A stretch of 7,538 bases of DNA from an uncultured beta proteobacterium (GTDB lineage Bacteria > Pseudomonadota > Gammaproteobacteria > Burkholderiales > Burkholderiaceae): assembly GCA_903845455.1 (NCBI GenBank), contig CAIMXN010000211.1:1-7538 (forward strand). The letters are read 5' to 3'. The notes beneath the pieces were generated by a model that saw only the letters and a program-made list of their open reading frames with translations, was not told where the DNA came from and searched no databases. The translations under genes and the position numbers were made by a program. Of this stretch, positions 1 to 5,088 are shown piece by piece; position 1 is the first letter of the stretch, and the number at the start of each line of letters is the position of its first letter.

Positions 1-29
1 CATATATCTATTGGGGTCTAGCGGTGATA

Positions 30-51
30 TTTGCTACACACCGACTACACA
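30..51 (-). repeat. Inverted copies of the TGTGTA(A)GCAAA repeat, left of the tRNA fragment
   Basis: On the minus strand this reads TGTGTAG, four bases, then TGTGTAGCAAA. It nearly matches the tandem TGTGTAAGCAAA pair at 201-224 on the plus strand, so similar repeats point in opposite directions on either side of the tRNA-Met fragment. Repeated short motifs flanking a tRNA core are typical of integrase arm-binding sites. The repeat itself is seen; the arm-site role is inference. Confidence 0.45.
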
Positions 52-90
52 TTAATAAAAAATGACCTAGCGTTCTCACGCTAAGTCATT
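51..90 (-). terminator. Rho-independent terminator downstream of tRNA-Met
   Basis: A 12-position stem (61-72 with 79-90, one C-A mismatch) closes a six-base loop. On the minus strand it is followed by a run of six T and further T/A-rich bases. It starts 9 bases beyond the CCA end of the minus-strand tRNA fragment, which is where a native tRNA terminator would sit. The tRNA 3' end and terminator therefore look like original chromosomal sequence, and the break lies on the other side of the tRNA. Confidence 0.8.
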
Positions 91-98
91 GATTTTGT

Positions 99-143
99 TG
101 GTGGGCCCAGCTGGACTCGAACCAGCGACCAAAGGATTATGAG
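99..143 (-). tRNA. tRNA-Met(CAT), 3' half only (attachment-site remnant)
   Basis: Read on the minus strand, this begins at the anticodon loop (CTCATAA, anticodon CAT). It continues through the 3' anticodon stem strand, a short variable loop, a perfect T-arm (GCTGG, TTCGAGT, CCAGC), the 3' acceptor strand TGGGCCC, discriminator A and an encoded CCA. The D-arm and 5' acceptor strand are absent: past 143 the sequence no longer matches a tRNA and no GGGCCCA partner lies nearby. Breakage at the 5' edge of the anticodon loop is a classic crossover position for tyrosine integrases, so I read this as an att copy left by a genomic island. It cannot make a functional tRNA; an intact copy should lie elsewhere. 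Confidence 0.8.
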
Positions 144-200
144 AGCAGACATCCAAGGTAGACCCATATAAAAAGGGGCTCTGCGGGTGGTCAGTATCGG

Positions 201-224
201 TGTGTAAGCAAATGTGTAAGCAAA
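201..224 (+). repeat. Perfect tandem repeat, 2 x TGTGTAAGCAAA
   Basis: Two identical 12-base units lie directly next to each other (201-212 and 213-224). Close relatives occur on the opposite strand at 30-51, across the tRNA-Met fragment. The most economical reading is a set of arm-type binding sites for a tyrosine recombinase that used the tRNA. The repeat is directly visible and the role is inferred. Confidence 0.6.
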
Positions 225-255
225 TTCATGGATTTAAAGGAAGTGGCCTCTCGGT

Positions 256-276
256 CTTTGGTTTTCAAAACCAAAG
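256..276. repeat. Near-perfect palindrome, 10-bp arms
   Basis: The arms are CTTTGGTTTT and AAAACCAAAG around a single central C. With almost no loop it is more likely a protein-binding site for a symmetric dimer, or part of an inverted-repeat element, than an RNA hairpin. The next palindrome starts four bases further on. Confidence 0.5.
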
Positions 277-279
277 AAT

Positions 280-322
280 TTTGGAGCAACCATCTAACAC
301 TTCGTTGCTCCAAATCGTTTTT
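280..322 (+). terminator. Candidate rho-independent terminator
   Basis: A perfect 11-bp stem (TTTGGAGCAAC at 280-290 with GTTGCTCCAAA at 304-314) closes a 13-base loop and is followed by TCGTTTTT on the plus strand. The loop is long and three outer pairs are A-T, so the T-tract is the main support. No clear upstream gene on the plus strand would use it, unless a short transcript arises near 200-280. Confidence 0.4.
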
Positions 323-337
323 GCATGGAATTGACAG

Positions 338-356
338 GCGTTACTTTAAGTAACGC
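338..356. repeat. Palindrome GCGTTACTTTAAGTAACGC
   Basis: Nine-base arms surround a single central T, giving a 19-base operator-like palindrome. It is the third strong dyad within about 100 bases. No adjacent gene identifies a regulator, so its role is unknown. Confidence 0.45.
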
Positions 357-596
357 TTGAATTACTGATTTTAATTAAGGATTGAATCTAGACTTTACCG
401 GACACTGCCTCCGTTAACACGATTAGAACGCGCGAACTACGCCTTAGAAGCTTTAAAAATGAGCCCGAACAACAACAGAAACAATGGTTTTAAGGTCTTT
501 ACGTTTGGTGTGGCATCAGTACCGAGAGTTATGGTTCGGGGTGAAATTCCATGGATCTTGGGCGGAATCTTCAGGCGGTTAGATGATTTGGTGTCA

Positions 597-621
597 AATT
601 TGTCGGGTAAACCGACAAATT
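597..621. repeat. Perfect 10-bp hairpin with 5-base loop
   Basis: AATTTGTCGG (597-606) and CCGACAAATT (612-621) flank GTAAA. It lies about 95 bases past the stop of the minus-strand reductase-like gene, so it could act as a transcript-end hairpin for that gene, but it lacks a T-tract on either strand. A processed RNA structure or a repeat element is equally possible. Confidence 0.4.
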
Positions 622-716
622 GGAACGCAGACGCAACATGAAGAATAGGCAATACTAGGGCATTGTCCCTCATAAGATACGTATTAAGACGAACAGGCAC
701 TTCAATAGTAAAAAAT

Positions 717-1793
717 CTACTGTGCTTGATTTTTCTCAAGTTGAGTATTTACTAAAGTGACTACATCATCAATGATTGAAAGATGCTTACCTTTGTGTTT
801 AGCAATTGATTGCACTAATTTATCGACCCGCTCAATGTTCTTTGCTCCGCCGTACAGGGCCCTTGCTGCAGAAGATGGATTGGCTAAGCCATTGGCTGCA
901 GCAGCATACTTTTCAAAAGGAACTAAATCCTTAGGCTCAGCACCAAGAGATAGACACAAGGCTCCAACCCAATCGTACGTTACTTGAGATTCCTTCATAT
1001 CAGAATGCACTGCATCTTTGATTGAACGCATGCCTTTAGAGGTAATGCAGCGGTAATTACCTGTCATGAGCATGCTCCATTTTGCCAGCGGCACAAACAC
1101 TGACTCAAACACCTTTAGCTTGACTGGCAACTCGATCTTTTTCCCATCCACTTTAAATCTCACTGCCTCAATATCAGCAGCAATTTGTCGCAGCATCTTG
1201 GTATGTTCTTCTGATTCAAACCGAGCAGCTTTAAAGTTTGTCGGTAAACGTACCTGCAATACATTCACTCCCTCTTCTGGTGGTCTAAAGGCTTGAGCAT
1301 CTGGACTACATAAGGTCATGAATCGAGGATCGAACTGATCCCAAACCTCGGGGACTGTATAGCAGTCAACATAGTCGTTAGCATTAATACCTGGAATACG
1401 GTGCAGGTAAGGTAGTGGCGGCATATTCATAATAGACATCGTTGGTATCTGCTGAATGGCTACCGCTTCTAATAAGTCGCTAACGTCAGTGGCGCCATAT
1501 TGAGGTTCTTGCATCGCCAAGACCACTAAATCAAAGTTTGCTGTAGTGACATTTTCTGGGGTAGCGGCGCTAATTCTGCCCAGTAAGTTACGAGAATCAA
1601 TTTCAACTAATGCTTCCCGACCCTTGACCGGCAACCGCACGCGCGTTCCTAAAGAATTGATGAGCTCAACTTCTGCCGGCAAACAGACTAAAGTTGCATC
1701 GTGTCCTGCTAGGGCTAACTTACTTGCTAATAAGGAGCCATAAGAGGCACCTAAGATCAAAATATTGAAATGCTGTTTTGTATTGGCTTGCAT
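717..1793 (-). CDS. Ketopantoate reductase-like (ApbA/PanE fold) protein, diverged
   Basis: This is a cytoplasmic protein of 358 residues. Residues 10-37 form a Rossmann beta-alpha-beta unit with the nucleotide-binding turn LGASYGSLLA, a variant of GxGxxG. The C-terminal helical domain has KWSMLMTGNYR (238-248), placed like the Lys/Asn active-site segment of ketopantoate reductases. A late stretch, PSSAARALYGGAKNIERVDKL (306-326), mirrors the family's S-x-D-x-x-x-G-R-x-T-E-I-D signature but lacks several of its residues. It probably binds NAD(P)H; making pantoate for coenzyme A is not assured. The ATG start is well supported by a GGAGGGGAG ribosome site about 6 bases upstream (1800-1808). It is transcribed alone, divergently from the copper operon, and nothing nearby indicates its substrate. 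Confidence 0.8.
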   Translation of the reverse strand: MQANTKQHFNILILGASYGSLLASKLALAGHDATLVCLPAEVELINSLGTRVRLPVKGREALVEIDSRNLLGRISAATPENVTTANFDLVVLAMQEPQYGATDVSDLLEAVAIQQIPTMSIMNMPPLPYLHRIPGINANDYVDCYTVPEVWDQFDPRFMTLCSPDAQAFRPPEEGVNVLQVRLPTNFKAARFESEEHTKMLRQIAADIEAVRFKVDGKKIELPVKLKVFESVFVPLAKWSMLMTGNYRCITSKGMRSIKDAVHSDMKESQVTYDWVGALCLSLGAEPKDLVPFEKYAAAANGLANPSSAARALYGGAKNIERVDKLVQSIAKHKGKHLSIIDDVVTLVNTQLEKNQAQ

Positions 1794-1852
1794 TTAGTGC
1801 TCCCCTCCAACATAGTGAATGTCTCCTCCAGCCAATAACAATCTCGGACAGG

Positions 1853-1868
1853 TTTTCTAGTTAGAAAA
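1853..1868. promoter_or_regulatory. Inverted repeat TTTTCTA-GT-TAGAAAA
   Basis: Perfect seven-base arms with a two-base spacer lie about 60 bases upstream of the reductase-like start. The size and position fit an operator, but the AT-rich composition makes chance occurrence fairly likely. Confidence 0.3.
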
Positions 1869-1891
1869 GCCAATGTATAGAGCAATGATTG

Positions 1892-1916
1892 GCGGGTATA
1901 CCTAGTACATACCCGC
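1892..1916. promoter_or_regulatory. Dyad GCGGGTAT-N9-ATACCCGC
   Basis: Perfect eight-base arms with four to five G/C pairs each surround a nine-base centre in an otherwise AT-rich region. No T-tract follows on either strand, so it is unlikely to be a terminator. It may be an operator for one of the divergent promoters. The regulator is unknown. Confidence 0.35.
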
Positions 1917-2040
1917 TCCTACTCATGATGCTTGAATCGATGATTTAAGTGCTAATCGGGTTAGACCAAGCTGTACCTTAAAAAGAAGTAACCCTATCAA
2001 TAGACAAGTGTGCTTCATAAGCGCACAATCAAACGATGGT

Positions 2041-2054
2041 TTGATCTATATCAA
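2041..2054 (+). promoter_or_regulatory. FNR/ANR (Crp-Fnr family) binding site
   Basis: TTGATCTATATCAA matches the FNR consensus TTGAT-N4-ATCAA at every defined position. Its centre is about 57 bases upstream of the GTG start of the first copper-operon gene. Activation from the usual -41.5 position would put the transcription start near 2089, just before the ribosome site. The candidate -10 hexamers there (for example TATGTT at 2072-2077) are weak, as is common for FNR-activated promoters. The match is seen; oxygen-responsive activation is inferred. Confidence 0.75.
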
Positions 2055-2104
2055 ATTGGAATAGATGAAATTATGTTAGTAGTTAATTTAACTAGGAGTA
2101 CATT

Positions 2105-2665
2105 GTGAAATTACTGAGACATTATTTCATTAGCAATAATTTAGACGACCTAGAGCTATTCGAAGAACAACTAGAAAAAGAAAATATTGCAACTGCACAA
2201 ATTCATGTGCTTAGCAATGACGTTGAGGGAGTCCGACAGCACCCGCACCTTCATGAAGTCCAATCTTTCATGAAAATAGACATTGTTCATTCTGGATTAA
2301 TTGGTGCTGCGGTTGGTGCCTGTGTTTTTTCAACCATATTGATGCTGACGCATTATCTAGATTGGCATAAATTGGGCGCAGGTTGGATGCCATTCATATT
2401 CCTTGCATTAATTTTATTTTGGTTTTGTATATGGGAGGGTGGCTTAATTGGCATCCATAGGCCAAATCATCTTTTCGTCCAGTTTAAACAGGCATTAAAA
2501 GATGGCCTACATGTTTTCTATGTAGACCTATACCCTGCTCAGGAAGCAATATTAGATCGAGTACTTAAATTACATCCTCAGGTCAGTTTGGCTGGAACTG
2601 GGAAATCTGAACCGCATTGGCTGGTCCTATTTCAACAAAAAATAGGAATGATTCGCCACTGCTAA
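2105..2665 (+). CDS. Two-TM membrane protein of unknown function, first gene of copper-delivery operon
   Basis: The protein has 186 residues. A soluble N-terminal part (1-60) contains an acidic DDLELFEEQLEKE segment and IHVLSND. A hairpin of two membrane spans follows (about 64-84 and 95-116), the first glycine-rich. A C-terminal soluble part includes IGIHRPNHLFVQFKQAL and FYVDLYPAQEAILDRVLK, ending with SEPHW. The layout recalls small proteobacterial inner-membrane proteins with a glycine-rich hairpin between two alpha/beta halves; their function is not established. Several His residues occur (46, 48, 50, 62, 118, 122, 171), but no recognised metal motif. The GTG start is supported by AGGAG six bases upstream (2094-2098). 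The gene lies behind the FNR-type box and 17 bases ahead of the Sco gene, so a role in oxidase or copper assembly is a reasonable guess only. Confidence 0.8.
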   Translation: MKLLRHYFISNNLDDLELFEEQLEKENIATAQIHVLSNDVEGVRQHPHLHEVQSFMKIDIVHSGLIGAAVGACVFSTILMLTHYLDWHKLGAGWMPFIFLALILFWFCIWEGGLIGIHRPNHLFVQFKQALKDGLHVFYVDLYPAQEAILDRVLKLHPQVSLAGTGKSEPHWLVLFQQKIGMIRHC

Positions 2666-2682
2666 ATCATCTTGATCTTTAA

Positions 2683-3348
2683 ATGAGGCTGCCTTCATTT
2701 AAGTTCAGCCTAATCGTTGCCTCTGTACTGGTAATGACATTCTTAGCTGGTGGTTTTCTATTTCTATTTAGCCTAGGCGATGATTCGAATCCGAGGCTCA
2801 TTCCAGATCAGGTAATGACTGTATTTGTGGATCCTAAACCACTAAGAGAATTTGTCCTCACTGATCAAAATGGCCATGCGTTTGATCTTGAAAGTTTAAA
2901 AGGCAATTGGTCATTTCTGTTCTTTGGCTTTACCCACTGCCCAGATATCTGCCCAAGCACCTTAGTAAGCCTATCTAAGCTACGAGAACAAATTACTAAA
3001 GGCGTCAATGGCACTAAAAATACTCAATTTGTCTTTATTTCAGTTGATCCCAAGCGGGACACAGCAGCTGTCCTCAAGCAATACACTGGCTACTTCGACC
3101 CTTCTATTATTGGTATCACGGGTTCGGAATTAGAACTACGCAACTTAACCGGTCAACTGGGCGCTCTATTTGAAGTTGAGCCTGCGCCAGATAAAGAGAG
3201 TTATCAGGTTTATCACACCTCAGCGCTATTTTTAATCAACCCGCAAGGTCAGTTCGCTGCATTGTTAACACCACCCTTCGATACCAGCACTATTAGTAGG
3301 CGTTTTATTGTTCTCAAAAAGATCAATGCTATGAACTCTCCACTCTAA
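2683..3348 (+). CDS. Sco1/SenC-family copper chaperone for cytochrome c oxidase
   Basis: This is a thioredoxin-fold protein that passes copper to, or reduces the thiols of, the CuA site of oxidase subunit II in the periplasm. It has 221 residues, usual for the family. An uncleaved N-terminal anchor spans residues about 8-30. The metal site is complete: FGFTHCPDICPSTL gives Cys86 and Cys90 (CxxxC), and VYHTSALFLINPQG gives the distal His178. SVDPKRDT (120-127) is the family's conserved loop. An in-frame stop just before the ATG fixes the start, but there is no Shine-Dalgarno sequence, so translation may be coupled to the gene 17 bases upstream. It is co-transcribed with the PCuAC gene that follows after 10 bases. 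Confidence 0.93.
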   Translation: MRLPSFKFSLIVASVLVMTFLAGGFLFLFSLGDDSNPRLIPDQVMTVFVDPKPLREFVLTDQNGHAFDLESLKGNWSFLFFGFTHCPDICPSTLVSLSKLREQITKGVNGTKNTQFVFISVDPKRDTAAVLKQYTGYFDPSIIGITGSELELRNLTGQLGALFEVEPAPDKESYQVYHTSALFLINPQGQFAALLTPPFDTSTISRRFIVLKKINAMNSPL

Positions 3349-3358
3349 AGGTGACATT

Positions 3359-3799
3359 GTGAAATTATCACTATCAATCATTTTGGGTTTAATCCTCAGC
3401 TTCAGTTCAGCACAGATGAGAGCAGCTGATTCTAAAATCAATGTTAGCCATGCCTGGGTCCAAGAAGCACCCCCAAGCGCAGAAGTACTTGCTGGCTATA
3501 TGAGCCTACAAAATCAATCTTCGCAAGCTCAGACTCTACTAGGGGCTCGTAGCGCTGACTTCAAATCAGTCATGCTGCATCAAACAGTCAGCAAAGGAGG
3601 TATGGCGCATATGAATCACACACCCCAGATTGAAATAAAGCCGGGGTCTACCCTGCAATTGACACCTGGTGGATATCACCTGATGCTCATGAACCCTAAA
3701 AAAAGGTTAAAACAAGGAGATCAAGTGGAAGTGCTTCTTGAATTTGAAGGGGGCTTAGTGGTGCCAGTGAAATTGAAGGTCAGCAAAGAACAGCCTTAG
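3359..3799 (+). CDS. Periplasmic copper chaperone PCuAC family (DUF461)
   Basis: This small secreted cupredoxin-like protein binds Cu(I) and supplies the CuA centre of cytochrome c oxidase, usually together with Sco. It has 146 residues. A signal peptide covers about residues 1-22 (hydrophobic core LSLSIILGLILSFSSA, likely cleavage near MRAAD). The copper motif H-X10-M-X21-H-X-M is exact: His74, Met85, His107 and Met109. Additional Met82, His84 and His87 cluster near it. The GTG start has AAAGGTG a few bases upstream and follows the Sco stop after 10 bases. Its TAG stop interlocks with the stop of the convergent small gene, leaving no room for a separate terminator. Confidence 0.93.
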   Translation: MKLSLSIILGLILSFSSAQMRAADSKINVSHAWVQEAPPSAEVLAGYMSLQNQSSQAQTLLGARSADFKSVMLHQTVSKGGMAHMNHTPQIEIKPGSTLQLTPGGYHLMLMNPKKRLKQGDQVEVLLEFEGGLVVPVKLKVSKEQP

Positions 3800-3996
3800 G
3801 AGCCCAGATTAACTTGACCAATAGGCTTAATGCGATCAAGCACAGTCTTACTACCGCCGAGTAAATTATCGCGATCCTGATTTATTTTATTTGGCATATT
3901 TTCATTATGAGCAACCAAAATAAAAGTAAATGCAATTAATCCGATGCAAACTCCACACAGGATCCACACATTAATAGAGAAATATTTCTGTTTCAT
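3796..3996 (-). CDS. Small membrane protein resembling a cytochrome c5-like protein without its heme domain
   Basis: The protein has 66 residues with one membrane span (about 9-29), a polar linker, and RIKPIGQV (55-62) just before the stop. From memory, a motif of this kind precedes the heme domain in membrane-anchored betaproteobacterial c5-type cytochromes. Here the frame ends after four more residues and no CxxCH occurs. The gene could be the stub of a cytochrome c whose heme domain was lost at the junction with the copper operon, or a genuine small oxidase-associated subunit. A good ribosome site (GAGGAAC, about 6 bases ahead of the ATG) and the 35-base spacing from subunit IV suggest it is still translated as the last gene of the oxidase cluster. 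Confidence 0.7.
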   Translation of the reverse strand: MKQKYFSINVWILCGVCIGLIAFTFILVAHNENMPNKINQDRDNLLGGSKTVLDRIKPIGQVNLGS

Positions 3997-4031
3997 TAAA
4001 GTTCCTCAAGTTCAAATCAGAAAGCTAGAGA

Positions 4032-4343
4032 TTAACTATCAAAAAAGATATTACGTGTCAAAAAAGTATAGTCACCCTCAAGCACGCCAATGCCAACCAA
4101 AGTTAACAGTAATAGCGGTGGAATAAGAATGGCATAAATTAAAGCCACTCGCTCCCAAACCATATGCATGAAGAACGCAACAATTAAGCCTGCTTTTAAC
4201 ATCATGAAAATGATAATCAAGGCCCATCTCAAATAGCCTTCAAAATGAAAATAATCAACAGAGTAAGACAGACCACTCAATATAAATAGCAGTGCCCAGA
4301 TCTTGAGGTAAATGCCTATGGGGTGTTGTTTAGGATATTCCAT
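4032..4343 (-). CDS. Cytochrome c oxidase subunit IV (prokaryotic COX4 family)
   Basis: This is an accessory membrane subunit of heme-copper oxidases, thought to stabilise the core complex. It has 103 residues and three membrane spans (about 11-31, 38-62 and 67-88). The family-typical start HPIGIYLKIWALLFILSGLSY is followed in span two by MLKAGLIVAFFMHMVWER. The ATG follows the subunit III stop by nine bases, and the gap holds a strong purine ribosome site (AGGGGGA). The order subunit III then subunit IV is standard for bacterial oxidase operons. Confidence 0.88.
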   Translation of the reverse strand: MEYPKQHPIGIYLKIWALLFILSGLSYSVDYFHFEGYLRWALIIIFMMLKAGLIVAFFMHMVWERVALIYAILIPPLLLLTLVGIGVLEGDYTFLTRNIFFDS

Positions 4344-4352
4344 TATTTCCCC

Positions 4353-5075
4353 CTACCAAAGATAGAAAAAAGCAAAGATGAAGACCCAGACCAAGTCTAC
4401 AAAGTGCCAATACAGGCCCATGATTTCGACTATCTCGTAATTTCCTTTTCTTCCCGTCATAAATCCAGGGCGATTATGTTCTAAGTCACCCCGATAAACT
4501 TTAGCGGCAACAATTAAAAGAAATATCACTCCAATGCTGACGTGAGTACCATGAAATCCCGTGATCATAAAGAAAACAGATCCAAATTGATGGGCACCCA
4601 TAGGATTGGTCCATGGTCGCACGCCTTCTTCAATCAGCTTGGTCCACTCAAAGGCCTGCATTCCAACGAATGATGCTCCCAAAATAGCAGTGATAATTAA
4701 TAGGATAAAGGTAACTTTTCGATTTTTACGATATCCAAAGTTCACTGCCATCGCCATCGTTCCGCTACTGCTAATTAAAATGAAAGTCATGATTGCAATC
4801 AGCACCAGTGGTACTTCTTTACCAAACAGCGTTAAGGCAAATACTTCACTCGGATTTGGCCAGGGTTCTACAGCAGAAATCCGCACCGTCATATACGAGA
4901 TTAAAAAGGCGCTAAAAATGAAGGTATCGCTCACGAGGAAGATCCACATCATGACCTTACCCCAAGGGACATTCTTAAACGCCGTTTGATCAGAGGACCA
5001 GTCCGATACAAAGCTTTCTGGCCCTGTATACGGTGGTGGAATCTCTTCTAAGTGGGCTGAATGGGCTTCTGACAT
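4353..5075 (-). CDS. ctaE: Cytochrome c oxidase subunit III, canonical copy
   Basis: This core-associated subunit of the aa3-type oxidase has 240 residues with five predicted membrane spans after a soluble N-terminus. Visible hallmarks are MWIFLVSDTFIFSAFLISY (43-61), GMQAFEW with the conserved membrane Glu143, GFHGTHV (173-179) and the C-terminal YWHFVDLVWVFIF segment (222-234). The gene begins 13 bases after the stop of the divergent subunit III copy, with GGAT as a modest ribosome site. It retains the conserved Glu and His positions missing from its neighbour, so it is probably the true structural subunit III. Confidence 0.92.
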   Translation of the reverse strand: MSEAHSAHLEEIPPPYTGPESFVSDWSSDQTAFKNVPWGKVMMWIFLVSDTFIFSAFLISYMTVRISAVEPWPNPSEVFALTLFGKEVPLVLIAIMTFILISSSGTMAMAVNFGYRKNRKVTFILLIITAILGASFVGMQAFEWTKLIEEGVRPWTNPMGAHQFGSVFFMITGFHGTHVSIGVIFLLIVAAKVYRGDLEHNRPGFMTGRKGNYEIVEIMGLYWHFVDLVWVFIFAFFYLW

Positions 5076-5088
5076 GTTTAGATCCTAT

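Larger units (their letters stand above)
144..716. other. Gene-poor stretch with repeats and palindromes beside the att remnant
   Basis: I see no convincing protein gene in this 573-base stretch. It holds a tandem 12-mer repeat, three close palindromes between 256 and 356, and a perfect hairpin at 597-621. A 40-codon ATG frame (212-334, plus) has no recognisable content. Between about 376 and 739 both strands are open. The plus frame has no start before ATG 459 and no clear ribosome site. The minus frame (437-739) starts at TTG, overlaps the end of the next gene and resembles no family I know. The stretch may be decayed island DNA or a non-coding RNA locus. Confidence 0.5.
1794..2104. promoter_or_regulatory. 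Divergent intergenic control region
   Basis: These 311 bases separate the minus-strand reductase-like gene from the plus-strand copper operon and must carry both promoters. Visible elements are the reductase ribosome site (1800-1808), an A/T dyad (1853-1868), a GC-richer dyad (1892-1916), a smaller dyad around TGTGCTTCATAAGCGCACA (2009-2027), the FNR-type box (2041-2054) and the AGGAG ribosome site for the first operon gene (2094-2098). I found no open frame of note and cannot place the reductase promoter precisely. Confidence 0.6.

Noticed and set aside
99..200. Intact or intron-split tRNA-Met
   Set aside because: No D-arm or 5' acceptor partner is found to the right of the anticodon loop break.
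201..224. CRISPR-like repeat
   Set aside because: Only two abutting 12-base units with no spacers.
212..334. 40-codon plus-strand frame starting in the tandem repeat
   Set aside because: It runs through two palindromes and has no ribosome site or recognisable content.
437..739. 100-residue minus-strand gene
   Set aside because: TTG start inside the reductase-like gene, no ribosome site, no recognisable family; overlaps another open frame on the opposite strand.
4606..4989. Plus-strand open frame of 127 residues
   Set aside because: Lies wholly antisense to the canonical subunit III gene, a typical shadow frame.
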